Below, in pieces: positions 43,880 through 53,504 of a DNA stretch of 64,000 nt. The position numbers were made by a program, and so were the translations under genes. Location: positions 103,430 to 167,429 of the forward strand of contig NZ_LMUD01000009.1 in NCBI RefSeq assembly GCF_009766095.1, given 5' to 3'. Source of the DNA: Granulicella sp. S190 (GTDB taxonomy: Bacteria > Acidobacteriota > Terriglobia > Terriglobales > Acidobacteriaceae). Each line of letters starts with the position of its first letter. The first letter of the stretch is position 1. Below the pieces are notes generated by a model that saw nothing but the letters and a program-made list of their open reading frames with translations, ran no database searches and was not told the DNA's origin.

Positions 43880-46009
43880 TTAGGACTCTGGTTTGTCGAC
43901 TGAGTCACCAAGCCGCAGAGTCGGTACTACGTATGGAATATATACCAATCCAAGTGGGTTTCCTGCCTTCAGTAGGGTTAGTCGGGCATCGCGTACTGCC
44001 TTACCTATTTCATCTCCCCGCTGTATGAATCGTCGCAGACAATCCTCCGCGAAGGCGCTGGCGAGCGGCTCGAACACCGTAATTTCGGTTCCTATTACCC
44101 CCGCCGCTTTAGCAGTTTCAACGAAACCGCTAACAAAGTTGAGAGCGGTCTTCGGTTCGAGCGCCGCAGTGTGGCAGCCATTGATGAAGACAAGTGGTCG
44201 CGGTTTTACCCAATTGACCTTCCATGAGCGCAGGTTGTCACGAGTAATGCCTGCTTCCCCAGGTTGGCCAACGAGGAGAAACGGCGTGCTCCCTGACATT
44301 CCACCATGACAGTAAAAATAAACAACGTGCACACTCGTATTCGTCAGTAAATGTGGAACAGAATTACGGGTTGCGCAATAGTGCCAACCATCATCTGCTA
44401 GGAGCCGCTTCAACGCGATCTCATGCTGCGCCCGCATAGTAAACTGCGGATCCGTTGAGACTGCGATCGCAAGGTGGGGCCCGGAAGCACATTCAAGCAC
44501 CAAAGGTGCGCTCGTGCCTTTGGCCACAGAGAGAGGCATGCCGAGACTGTGCCGGAATCCCCAGAATCCACCTGGACAAACGACCTCTAGGTCGTCGCGG
44601 TTGGGGCATGATCCACGGAAACAGGGAGTATCACCCAAGAAGGTATCTTTGGACGACATGTTCGCGCGGAATAAGTTGCACAATCGAAGCCGGGGTGCTC
44701 CAGTATCCAGCGGATAGTCGTAGATCATAGCGGCGGGAAGTACCAGGCTAGCAGAGTGCTTCAGTGCTAACTGGACCAAGCCTGGTTCTTTCATAAGATC
44801 CGTGAACTCTTTAATCTCATCAGCATCTATGAATCGATTGATGATGTTATCGAAGAAGCGATAGCCCTTGACGGCGAGCGTCGTGAGGTCGCTCTCGAGC
44901 TTTTCAATGTTGAGATCCGCGTATCGATATTGAAATCCCGCTTTCCACGGTTCTCTACTACCCCAAGCAGTCTGCCGGAGCACCCCCCGCAAGCCGTCAG
45001 TGAGATCCTGAAGCTCCATACCATCAAAGCTTGCATCAGCTTTGAAATTATTACCAAGTAAACGCAAAGTGTGTGTTCCATCTTCGTTGTCGTTCAGGAT
45101 CATACTGAGCCGTGGCGAACCTAACGGTTCGAGTTGATGCGGGTCGAGCGTCCTGCTTAAGCTGAAGTCGATACGCGATGCCGCCATGCGCGGCCGGTGT
45201 GACAGTTCGCGCAGCGGATCAGCAATGCTACGCAGAAACCTCTCGATCATGAGCGGCAACCTGCGGACCCGCACATAAATCAGTCGTGACTGCACGAGCG
45301 CATTATTGAAGTACACATTGCAACGAATGCGATGCTTGCCCGCTCGCGCAGGTGCCTTAACGAGGAAAGCAACCCGCTTGTCTAAAAGCCGCGATGGAAC
45401 GAGACCTCGACTAGAGGCTGTCCGGTCGCGGGGAGGGGACTCGGACTCTGTTGTCTCCAAATCGAACTCGCTCACATCTGCGCCGGAAACCTGCAGTTCA
45501 TTGGCGAACGTGAAGAGCGCGACCTTTAGCTGGATGACTGATTTGGGATAACTGGATGTCGATATGGGTTGCTCATCCGGCCTAACCGACGGACCTAGTT
45601 CGATCCATAACTTGTAGGTATCACCCGGTCTGATCCACAAGGGCATAGTTGTGCCCTCAGAGCCCGGTGGGGGTATGCCTGCCATAACAGTGCGCATCGG
45701 ACGGAGCTGTCGTCCATCAAGGAACCACTCTCGGCCGCGAACGTCGGAGGCGGCGACTTGTACGAATGTAGAGAGGAGTTTACTGAAGAATCCGCAAAAA
45801 AGCCCTATTCCGTAAGGGCCGAGCCAATCGGCTCTCATGAGTCCCATATAAGCACCGAGACCAAGCACTAAAAAGAAGAAACTGCCAAAGCTCCTAGGTT
45901 GAACCTCGTCTCGCGGCGGAGTTTCTGCCCACAGTAGCCGCCCAGCCCAAAGACCGAGGAAGGGAACTCCACCCCAAAGCAATAGATCCGATAGGCTTGC
46001 ATGCATCAT
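43880..46009 (-). CDS. Membrane-anchored CHAT (caspase-like) protease
   Basis: A 709-residue protein. Two N-terminal TM segments (LLLWGGVPFLGLWAGRLLW; FFFLVLGLGAYMGLM plus GIGLFCGFFSKLLSTFV) are followed by a membrane-proximal EWFLDGR motif and a large mixed domain (about residues 130-440). The C-terminal CHAT domain has YFYCHGGMSG (catalytic His about 568) and VFINGCHTAA (catalytic Cys about 612). CHAT proteases act in caspase-like pathways, including CRISPR-linked and abortive defence. Substrate unknown. It is the last gene of a four-gene minus-strand run. Confidence 0.82.
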   Translation of the reverse strand: MMHASLSDLLLWGGVPFLGLWAGRLLWAETPPRDEVQPRSFGSFFFLVLGLGAYMGLMRADWLGPYGIGLFCGFFSKLLSTFVQVAASDVRGREWFLDGRQLRPMRTVMAGIPPPGSEGTTMPLWIRPGDTYKLWIELGPSVRPDEQPISTSSYPKSVIQLKVALFTFANELQVSGADVSEFDLETTESESPPRDRTASSRGLVPSRLLDKRVAFLVKAPARAGKHRIRCNVYFNNALVQSRLIYVRVRRLPLMIERFLRSIADPLRELSHRPRMAASRIDFSLSRTLDPHQLEPLGSPRLSMILNDNEDGTHTLRLLGNNFKADASFDGMELQDLTDGLRGVLRQTAWGSREPWKAGFQYRYADLNIEKLESDLTTLAVKGYRFFDNIINRFIDADEIKEFTDLMKEPGLVQLALKHSASLVLPAAMIYDYPLDTGAPRLRLCNLFRANMSSKDTFLGDTPCFRGSCPNRDDLEVVCPGGFWGFRHSLGMPLSVAKGTSAPLVLECASGPHLAIAVSTDPQFTMRAQHEIALKRLLADDGWHYCATRNSVPHLLTNTSVHVVYFYCHGGMSGSTPFLLVGQPGEAGITRDNLRSWKVNWVKPRPLVFINGCHTAALEPKTALNFVSGFVETAKAAGVIGTEITVFEPLASAFAEDCLRRFIQRGDEIGKAVRDARLTLLKAGNPLGLVYIPYVVPTLRLGDSVDKPES

Positions 46010-46019
46010 CGCGGAACAC

Positions 46020-46412
46020 CTAGTTGCGGATGACGGGTTTTGGTGTTTCCATCGCCGCTACAGTTCCGCGGACGTCACCCGGAATTTCCCAATCATCACT
46101 GAGCTTACGTCGTCGTCCGTCGAGAAACCACTCAAAGGTGAAATTGTAAGAGTTGGCTACCAGTATTACTAGAATGAGGAAATAACCAAAGAACCCAGCA
46201 AACAGTCCAATGCCATATGCTCCGAATAAGTCTGTGCGAGCGGGAAATAGGGCAAGGACAGCTCCTCCGCCAAGCACACCCACCAAGGTCACTAAGTCGG
46301 TCAGTTGCACGTCTCCACGGCGGTACCGATTGATGTAATAGACGTACCAACCGATAATAGCGCCGAAGCCGCCGGCACCAAGAAGTTGAAGAAGGGAAGT
46401 GTGTTCTGACAT
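46020..46412 (-). CDS. Small membrane protein sharing a module with the CHAT protein
   Basis: A 130-residue protein with about three TM segments. The segment FGAYGIGLFAGFFGYFLILV ... FEWFLDGRRRK closely matches the CHAT protein's LGPYGIGLFCGFFSKLLSTF ... REWFLDGRQLR. The pair therefore shares a TM plus juxtamembrane module. Ten bases separate the two genes. Likely a partner or regulatory subunit in the same membrane complex. Confidence 0.75.
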   Translation of the reverse strand: MSEHTSLLQLLGAGGFGAIIGWYVYYINRYRRGDVQLTDLVTLVGVLGGGAVLALFPARTDLFGAYGIGLFAGFFGYFLILVILVANSYNFTFEWFLDGRRRKLSDDWEIPGDVRGTVAAMETPKPVIRN

Positions 46413-46517
46413 AAGTGTCTCCTCCGCAGTTACGATTCAGTGAACGCCCGTCTCGAGCTCTTCGTCAAAGAAAACCTGGAAGCCAATCCTGCATCGGCCT
46501 TGCTAAATTTGCAACAA

Positions 46518-46883
46518 TTATCTGCCATAAGCGGCGCGGATAGGCAACATCACGGCAATAGCAACAAAGAATGGGAGCAAAGCCGATCGGCTTGCTAGAA
46601 TTTCAACCAGAACGGCAATAAAACATGCACTCGTTAACCCTATGACTCCAGTCCAAATAGGTCTACGCAACTTTGCAAATGCGCAGGATCCTAAGAGCCA
46701 GCCCCAAACAGAACCAATTGCCGCCCCACTGAGCAATCCAATCATTACCGCGCCTCCGACAAAACAGCAACAGCCGGAAATCTTACCGATCGTTGCTGCG
46801 TGATCTAAAGAGCCAAATTTAGGACTTGCATTTCGTTCCGAGGCTTGCCTTTTGCCTTCGCGACAATCGATTGTTGGTTGCAT
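46518..46883 (-). CDS. Small multi-pass membrane protein
   Basis: A 121-residue protein with a polar N-terminus and about three hydrophobic segments (CCCFVGGAVMIGLLSGAAIGSVWGWLLG; TGVIGLTSACFIAVLVEIL; LLPFFVAIAVMLPIRAAYG). It is Cys-rich near residue 37 (GCCCF). Same strand as, and upstream of, the CHAT pair. Function unknown. Confidence 0.6.
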   Translation of the reverse strand: MQPTIDCREGKRQASERNASPKFGSLDHAATIGKISGCCCFVGGAVMIGLLSGAAIGSVWGWLLGSCAFAKLRRPIWTGVIGLTSACFIAVLVEILASRSALLPFFVAIAVMLPIRAAYGR

Positions 46884-47203
46884 AGGAGCATGGTGTCAAG
46901 CTGAAAGTCGCGTTGTCCCTGTCTTTCAGTAGCGTCGGACGCCCGGATTAGTAACCATTTCTTCCATCAAATCGGGTGTGCTGGCAACATACAACTGGGT
47001 TACGATTAACAAACCAGTCCCGCATGGATTGTCGGCAAACCGGAAGGTTGCTCGCTTGACCTTCTGTCGGTTAGTGATAACAGCCACAGGCCAAAATCAC
47101 ACAATGAGCGCATTGGCCTGTAGTCAGCAGCCGAGATTTCATGGCACTGCCGACGAGTATGCATCTGCATAGAACATCGCGTAGACCCTGGAGTGTTAAG
47201 GAG
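46884..47203. other. Gap upstream of the small membrane gene, no gene seen
   Basis: 320 bp between the small membrane gene and the giant exported protein gene, without a supported frame or hairpin. It may hold a promoter for the three downstream minus-strand genes, but none is clear. Confidence 0.4.
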
Positions 47204-50200
47204 TCATCTCTTAGTTACATCGAAGGGGAGAAGGATCTGCGTCGTTTTGCTGGTTCCGTCAGTATCCTGCAAAAAGCCATTCAAAACAATTTCCTTATGC
47301 CCGGGCTTCGCCGTCATATCACTCGTAATCATCAACTTCAGCACTTTCTTGATGGCATCGTAGCTGAACAGCGCATTAGGCACGAGTTGGTCGTTATAGA
47401 GAAATGAAATTCGCGAATTCGGAGAATCCGGCAGCACATTCACCCCGCTAAACTCCACTTCCGTACTGTCACTAACGTTGAGAATGGTCGATGCTATAAC
47501 TCCGGACTTGGCAGCATCTATAGGGATGCTCAGATCCCATTCGACCGGAACTCCAATCGTCGAGTGCCACAAGAAGCGGTAGAACTTGTAGCTACCGGAC
47601 GAAGCGTTCAGCACGTACTGCGGCACAAGATTGTTAGCGGCAGTCTTGTAGAATCTCGCTTCGGCAACGGGCGAGGGCATCTGATTGGGGGCAGTCGCCA
47701 TCGCCTTCACAATGATGTTCGCCCCTACAGCAAATCCTCCGGTGGGTATACCGGTCGCGTCGGAATAGAGTGTCGCAGCCGGTCCGACTACTGGCGCAGC
47801 TCCGCCGATTGTATAGAAGAACTGAGTCGGGTCTTTTGGTGGGTTCGCATGTGCGGGAAGCGGGGGTGCGGCAGGATATGCGAGTGGAACCGGAGGATTC
47901 TTCTTTGCTCCCGCACCGGAAGCTCTAATCGTAATCTTGTTACCGGTAAAACTGATTTCCGGTATTGCGGTCTTGGGACCCAAGGCGATCACTGCAGTTG
48001 TTGCAGAGGGCACTTGAAAGTTATCAATGCCGAGCTGGATCGGAGACATTCCCTCGAAGACCTCTAAACAACCATTCCCGCCACAGCTCCAATTTGCAGG
48101 CCCAGGAAGATTGAGCAGATCCGTTCCAGTGAGTGTAAATAAGGTTGGCGATTTACTGGAAGAAGAACCGTCACCTGCACTCGAAGAATCGGATGTCATC
48201 GCGACAAGGGATCCGAAGGAAGGATCGAAGTTTATTTTTTGGGTGCTCTTGAATCCTATCCAGGAGAGGTCTCTCGCTGTGAACGTTTGCGCAGATCGAA
48301 GAGCGCTTGTCGATGCTAAAAACCTATAGGTGCATGTGAGGCCGCCCGCGGCAGCTATCTGGCAAGAATTCGGCGCATCCTTTAAGAAAGGTGTTTCGTG
48401 AAGACCAAACACCTGGCCACCAGCAAGGAACAACGGATTCGGATCGACATCAGGATTCTTTTTGAATGCAGGACCCGTAGTGATCGTTGCTTCCACCCAA
48501 GAATTTCCATCGGGGCGCGGGACGGCCGTCAGGTGTGCTGACACAATTCCGCACGCCTGCGCGTTTTTAATTGGCTTCACTCCAAGATCAGCAGTTTGCC
48601 CATTTTCGGCAACCAGTTTCAGATCGTCGGTAGTGAGTAGAGTCGCTGCATTGGCAAAAAACTGGATATGTTCGCCATCGAAGGTAGCCGGGCCCAAGGT
48701 GGTCGGTCCGCTCATAACAGAGAATCCCTGCTGAAAAAACTCCCCTTCGGCGCTGACCTTCACGATCCCACCGCCCATATCGTCCACATTTACCGTATGC
48801 ACTTTGAGTGGACTGTTGACCAGGACCGGGTTAGTGTCCTGCTTTATCGAACAGCTATCTTTGTATGTGGCCCCCATCACCTGTTTTTTTGAATCGTATT
48901 CGCGCCACCGGGTCTGCACGAAGACAAGCGGCATCCATCGGTCGCCCGTGCCTACAGGAAGCGCAAGCTGCGCGAAGACCTGACGTTGACCGCTTTGCAC
49001 GAAGTCTGCACCAAGTACAGGCCTAAATTGCCAGCCGAAGACCAGGGGGATCGCACTCCGGCCAACGGCGCTCTTCTCAAGGTCTGGACCTGGATCGTCT
49101 GTGCAAGGGTCTATTTCCTGCCAGAGTTCCATCACCCGCGCCACATCGAAGGCATGTTCTTGTGCGGAGCGTCCTACCAGTTCGGCTCCATAATCAGACC
49201 ACGGGTGCTGCTGCTCCTTGTTGCTGTTGGGGAAATACTCTAGGGCCACCGTATCAGTGTCCTTCGCCAGATAGAGCCGGTTCTTCGACCTCCCCGTTGC
49301 GGCCCCGACGTTCACAGCATCCACAACCACGCCAGCGCCAAATGCCTTCTGACTGCTGGTGATTTTCGCCACGTTGTATGTCTTTGCAGCCGGAAGCAAA
49401 TTCACGATGCTCATGCTGTCATCAGTCCGTGCCGGATAGACCCAAATCCTGACCTCGGCCGCTGCGTGACGGTAACGCTCTACGGGATCGAGAGTGATGT
49501 TGAGCCCGAGAGTGGTCTGTTGGCGGCTACTTATCGTCTTCCCGCCCCTAACCAGATACTGATCAGAGAGCGCCCCTTGTAAAGCTAAACGGAGGTTTGT
49601 GATCTGAGAATTTAACTGCACCTGCTCAGCGAGGATGTCCTGAGAGGACACGCCGACATTGGTTGGCGCAGAGAATGCGTTGGAGACTGGCACGGAAGAG
49701 ATTGTTCCAGCCTGTCCGCCGCTGTTCGTGGTAACAGTACTATTTTGATTTGCTCCCTGCACGTTGTTTAGGGAAGCCGATGAGTTGAACCCATTGCTGG
49801 CGGTAAAGCCTCCCAGGTTGCTGGATCCTCCATTGACGTTCCCCGCGCCTGCGGTATTGACGGTCGATTGGGTATTGGCCGTCGTTCCAGCAGTCCCGCC
49901 AGAGCCGGAGCTATTCTGCAGATTCACCGAGGATGTCACTAGGACACATGCTGGATTGCCGGAGCTACCGACGCCAGGAAGGGTACCCGGCGGGCAAGTA
50001 ATCGTCGATCCTGAAGAACTCAAGGAACCCGTCTGGCCCGCTGTGCCGCCAAGCGTATTGCTCAGGCTGTTTCCGTTCGATAGTACAGATGAAACAGTCG
50101 GGGTGGCGACTGTAGTGGCCTGCGCACTCAGGTAAGAGACATCACTCGTAATTCCCTGAATATTGCCGAAGGCGGACGTAATACTGGCAGCACTGAATCC

Positions 50201-51328
50201 GGAAACGCCTGCCAACTGCGTGGCCGTGGCTGCCAGCATCTGTCTCAGCGTGAACACATCGAAAACTTTCACCGGGTCGGGACGAATTCCATTGTCCCGC
50301 CATTTTCTATTGATCCGGGTGGCCTGCGGTCTGGCAGTACAGACCGCCTTCTGTTTCTCGGTGTACGGGCGGCACGAATCTGACGGTGGGAACGCCTGGA
50401 AGCAGTAATAATCGCCCGACGCCCATCCACCAAGATCGGTATAGTCTGCCTCGACCGGGTCGTCAGTCGCTTTCTGCGGGAAATATTCACTCAGAGGAAA
50501 GCCGTCAATGACGAAGGATGGGAAGCTATCGGAATATTGTTTGTCGTGGATTTTGCGGATAAGGGCCTCAGATACGAGCATTCTGTATCGAGACAGAACT
50601 ACCGCGGGGATCATGTTGCCATTCTCATCAGTAAAGCCTCGAAGAAATATCGCATCGATGATGCAACAAGGATCAGCGTCTGGCGGTTGATTACCCGTCG
50701 CCGGTTTATTGGCGGGAGGCGTGGTTTGCAAGGGTTTTCCCTGCGGATCGCAGGGGCATTTTATGGGCGGAGCTGGAAGGCAGATACCTTTCGGTCCACT
50801 TCCATCGGTCCATGTGATCTCGACCAAGATCATGTTGACGTCGGCAGGAAGCCTATGGAGTGTTTGAGCGGACGTAGCGTCATACTGATTCAGGGGAGTC
50901 GAATTTGAGTCGCCGGGGAATTTGTATCTGGCAGTAACATTCCGGTTAGTAGGATTGAAGGCGAAATAAAGCGGTTCAGTCTGCGTTCTAGCTCGGACCG
51001 TCTCCTCCGTGCTTAGGTTCGCTTTGTCCTTGCTTAGGGCCCCCTTCTCGTCGTTGGTTAGAGTCGGGCGAGGCTGTCCATGAATCGTCAGCAGTGGCAG
51101 AGACAAATTACCGATGGACTCGAGATCCTTGTTATCCATTGCCGCTTCGGACGCCGCCTTAGCAGGGCTTGCGAAGTTACTCTGAGCGGTGGTGAGTTCG
51201 ACTGCAGCAGTCAGTTTTTGGGTGGCGGCACTTGATTCTTGGGCCGCAATTTGAGCACAGCCACAGGCTATGGAGATGAATGAGGAATATAAGAATAAAT
51301 GTCGGATCACGATCGCACCCCAAGACAC
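47204..51328 (-). CDS. Very large exported protein with low-complexity linker
   Basis: A 1374-residue protein with an N-terminal signal (IRHLFLYSSFISIACGCAQIAAQ). The N-terminal part (about 40-380) has Cys-rich segments (PIKCPCDP, DPCCIIDAIF). A Gly/Ser/Asn/Thr-rich linker follows (about 390-570), then beta-rich modules (about 600-1374), including IPT-like stretches such as FFQQGFSVMSGPTTLGPATFDG and TLFTLTGTDLLNLPG. It likely sits in the periplasm or on the surface. The GTG start at 51328 follows AAGG. Same strand as the CHAT genes; function unknown. Confidence 0.7.
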   Translation of the reverse strand: MSWGAIVIRHLFLYSSFISIACGCAQIAAQESSAATQKLTAAVELTTAQSNFASPAKAASEAAMDNKDLESIGNLSLPLLTIHGQPRPTLTNDEKGALSKDKANLSTEETVRARTQTEPLYFAFNPTNRNVTARYKFPGDSNSTPLNQYDATSAQTLHRLPADVNMILVEITWTDGSGPKGICLPAPPIKCPCDPQGKPLQTTPPANKPATGNQPPDADPCCIIDAIFLRGFTDENGNMIPAVVLSRYRMLVSEALIRKIHDKQYSDSFPSFVIDGFPLSEYFPQKATDDPVEADYTDLGGWASGDYYCFQAFPPSDSCRPYTEKQKAVCTARPQATRINRKWRDNGIRPDPVKVFDVFTLRQMLAATATQLAGVSGFSAASITSAFGNIQGITSDVSYLSAQATTVATPTVSSVLSNGNSLSNTLGGTAGQTGSLSSSGSTITCPPGTLPGVGSSGNPACVLVTSSVNLQNSSGSGGTAGTTANTQSTVNTAGAGNVNGGSSNLGGFTASNGFNSSASLNNVQGANQNSTVTTNSGGQAGTISSVPVSNAFSAPTNVGVSSQDILAEQVQLNSQITNLRLALQGALSDQYLVRGGKTISSRQQTTLGLNITLDPVERYRHAAAEVRIWVYPARTDDSMSIVNLLPAAKTYNVAKITSSQKAFGAGVVVDAVNVGAATGRSKNRLYLAKDTDTVALEYFPNSNKEQQHPWSDYGAELVGRSAQEHAFDVARVMELWQEIDPCTDDPGPDLEKSAVGRSAIPLVFGWQFRPVLGADFVQSGQRQVFAQLALPVGTGDRWMPLVFVQTRWREYDSKKQVMGATYKDSCSIKQDTNPVLVNSPLKVHTVNVDDMGGGIVKVSAEGEFFQQGFSVMSGPTTLGPATFDGEHIQFFANAATLLTTDDLKLVAENGQTADLGVKPIKNAQACGIVSAHLTAVPRPDGNSWVEATITTGPAFKKNPDVDPNPLFLAGGQVFGLHETPFLKDAPNSCQIAAAGGLTCTYRFLASTSALRSAQTFTARDLSWIGFKSTQKINFDPSFGSLVAMTSDSSSAGDGSSSSKSPTLFTLTGTDLLNLPGPANWSCGGNGCLEVFEGMSPIQLGIDNFQVPSATTAVIALGPKTAIPEISFTGNKITIRASGAGAKKNPPVPLAYPAAPPLPAHANPPKDPTQFFYTIGGAAPVVGPAATLYSDATGIPTGGFAVGANIIVKAMATAPNQMPSPVAEARFYKTAANNLVPQYVLNASSGSYKFYRFLWHSTIGVPVEWDLSIPIDAAKSGVIASTILNVSDSTEVEFSGVNVLPDSPNSRISFLYNDQLVPNALFSYDAIKKVLKLMITSDMTAKPGHKEIVLNGFLQDTDGTSKTTQILLPFDVTKR

Positions 51329-51905
51329 GCAGCCTTAACGTACCTGCATGGGACAGCCCTACATTGGAAACCTGGAGATTGCCGATGAGAATAGATTCTG
51401 GTCTGAATGTATAGCAATAAGCTTATGGAATGTCAACTCTTCCTGTCGTTAGTAAAAGCTAAACAGGCTGGCGTTTACTAGAGTTCGTTCTCAAGAAGCG
51501 CCAAATCGCCAACTCGCTCATTGAGATCCGGAGCACATGTCCGAATAATCGGCTTCTCGGACAGATGATTGCAACAGGTTTGCCCGAGTGACGGACAACC
51601 CGCACCTTACTGCCTGTTGCTCCGACCGGAGTCAAACGGTCGCGGAGCGCTGGATTTGGCAATCGAGACCGTATTCAAGTGGCAAGATTGGATTGCACCG
51701 GCCGGCAGGATAATAGTGCATTTGGAATGCCGCCACATTGCATTCAGTGGCAGCATTCCATTGCAACCAGCATCAGAGTCACGGTGACGCGGTAACATTG
51801 GCCATGAAGTCGTCGAAGGGGTTGTAGCCCCCTCCCTCTAAAGCTGCCAAATAGGTACGGTAAGCGTCCTTGAACCGCTGGGAGATCTGCGATTGATAGA
51901 CCAGA
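51329..51905. other. Intergenic region with an isolated hairpin
   Basis: No supported gene. At 51724-51759 GGAATGC-CCAC pairs with GTGG-GCATTCC around a 10-nt loop with a symmetric 2-nt internal loop. No T-run follows, so termination is doubtful. Confidence 0.45.
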
Positions 51906-52214
51906 CTAGTCGACAGGCGGAGCCTCTTCTAAACCTTTCTTATTGGCCGGTGCCAAATAGGAAGACTCTATAAAGGGGTTAGGTTTGCCACCTTTTGAGA
52001 GGTGAATCTTGTAACACTCAGTAATCGCGCTCATACAGATCATTTTGAAGTAGGACCTATCGCGGAAACGTCGAGCGTCTATCCCGTTGTATGCAAGGAG
52101 TTCTTCAAGTGGTTTATGCAGACAGTTCAAGTTCCCCGTTGTCGGGTTACGTGAGATTCCCAGATCATTGAAATTGAACGTTTCCGGAATATTAAATCCG
52201 CTTCCGTTTGTCAT
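51906..52214 (-). CDS. Hypothetical protein, 102 residues
   Basis: The start ATG 52214 (MTNGSGFNIPETFNFNDLGIS) is set by an AGGAGA site; the open frame extends upstream to 52601 but with poor composition. The protein has LHKPLEELLAYNGIDARRFRDRSYFKMICMSAITECYKIH and a polar tail. No domain recognised. Confidence 0.55.
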   Translation of the reverse strand: MTNGSGFNIPETFNFNDLGISRNPTTGNLNCLHKPLEELLAYNGIDARRFRDRSYFKMICMSAITECYKIHLSKGGKPNPFIESSYLAPANKKGLEEAPPVD

Positions 52215-52477
52215 TCTGTTCTCCTGATTTTTGCGCTGCCGACATTTACAAAGACCGTAGCACGTAGTCTTGCCAGACATCAAAGGTGACGTCAATGAAA
52301 CCCGACTGTGCCAATATCCGTCGGAAGTGGTGTCTAATGTATAGCCGGAGACTGCATCCCAACGAGTACCGCACGATGACTTGGCTACGCAATCGTCTAT
52401 TGCTCTTAGCTGTAGCGAAGGACAGCCCACACGACAACTTGGTAATGGAGCGCGAGCATCAGGAAGGAAACAAGCAC

Positions 52478-52633
52478 ATGGAAAAAACAAAAGCGGACGA
52501 GTTGAAAGAAATCTTTGACGCTCTCGATAAGGCTGGCTTCCCCAAAGACTTTCTTGCTGATCGCGAACAGCTACCAGCCCAAGAGCGGGACTGGGATGCA
52601 TTGTTACGACTCGAAACGCCAGAGAAAAAGTAG
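52478..52633 (+). CDS. Short protein resembling the C-terminus of VapB-type antitoxins
   Basis: A 51-residue product MEKTKADELKEIFDALDKAG followed by FPKDFLADREQLPAQERDWD. The FLADREQ-PAQERDW motif resembles the toxin-binding tail of AbrB-type VapB antitoxins. The DNA-binding AbrB half is missing. An AGGAAGG site precedes the ATG. It may be a remnant, or a stand-alone antitoxin-like peptide with no visible toxin. Confidence 0.5.
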   Translation: MEKTKADELKEIFDALDKAGFPKDFLADREQLPAQERDWDALLRLETPEKK

Positions 52634-52720
52634 CTAAAGTGAACGCGCTGAAGCTGCGAAATGGCAGCGCCGATGCGGTAAAGGGGGAGTCCGCGAAACT
52701 TCGGAACAGCGTCGCGGTCT

Positions 52721-52918
52721 TTGAAAATTGATACCCAAGATGTGTTCGTGGACGTGATTGATCACTCGAATGCGCGATCCGAGGATGAGGCCGATCTGTA
52801 CAAATGTCGCCATTGCACTTACGAATCCGTGACAGCTATTCTCTCTCCCGGTTGTTCCTTTTGTGGTTCTTTGGAACGTAATTCATGCACTCAGTTCCCG
52901 CTACAGATCCTTTTGTGA
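52721..52918 (+). CDS. Possible small zinc-ribbon protein
   Basis: A 65-codon frame from a TTG start with CRHCTYESVTAILSPGCSFCG, a CxxC...CxxC zinc-ribbon-like pattern. No strong ribosome-binding site. It is either a real small protein or a gene fragment. Confidence 0.28.
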   Translation: MKIDTQDVFVDVIDHSNARSEDEADLYKCRHCTYESVTAILSPGCSFCGSLERNSCTQFPLQILL

Positions 52919-52930
52919 AGACTTGAAGCG

Positions 52931-53186
52931 TAACGGTCGCACGCACCGAGGGTTACGGGACACCGTTACGGACCGGAACCGTGCCGCGCGATGAGGGTTC
53001 CGGGGTACGGTTCCGCGTCTTCAATAACTAAAGCGTTTTCCTCCCGTAGGTTAGCTCGCCATTCGTGGCGTGAATCGACACCTCGAAATACCGGAACGAC
53101 CCCCTCAAATGCTGTGCATTTGCGCCACATGCGTGGGTTCCGGGGTCGTTCCGCTGCGCTTCTCAGTTGGGAAGTTTCCGGTATTT
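52931..53186. repeat. Cluster of nested inverted repeats
   Basis: TAACGGT/ACCGTTA (52931/52962), CGGAACCGT/ACGGTTCCG (52974/53007), CCGGAACC/GGTTCCGG (52973/52996), CGGAACGACCCC/GGGGTCGTTCCG (53092/53142) and AAATACCGGAA/TTCCGGTATTT (53086/53176) lie within 256 bp. A GGGTTCCGGGGT unit is directly repeated at 52995 and 53136. No gene is supported in this stretch. Confidence 0.65.
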
Positions 53187-53504
53187 GATCTTGTCTCACA
53201 GTAAGGTTGAGTTTGTGATTCGCTCCAGCGATTTTTGTTGGTGTCCCCCCAAAAACATTGATAGCCCACCTGCTCTGGCTACGCCCCAATGTAAGGATGC
53301 AGCAGCATAAGACACGAATCCGAGCACGAACCGAGGCGAAAAGCTGAGATCTGGTTTGGCCCCGGTATGGACTTCATCGAAGAAGTCGTACCTGATAGCG
53401 ATGTCTTAGTAGACGCAGGCGGTCTTATGGCCATCGGGATTCGGCGGAATGAAATTACTTAAGTCGAACCAAAGCCCGAGCACAGCTTGAAACATGAACC
53501 CTGC
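53187..53504. other. Non-coding stretch, possibly a gene remnant
   Basis: No supported complete gene. A frame near 53349-53459 reads IWFGPGMDFIEEVVPDSDVL and then runs to a stop after AIGIRRNEIT. It has no start other than an internal ATG, so it may be a broken gene tail. Confidence 0.35.

Noticed and set aside
52215..52601. N-terminal extension of the 102-residue protein up to 52601
   Set aside because: Composition is poor, and ATG 52214 has a strong ribosome-binding site.
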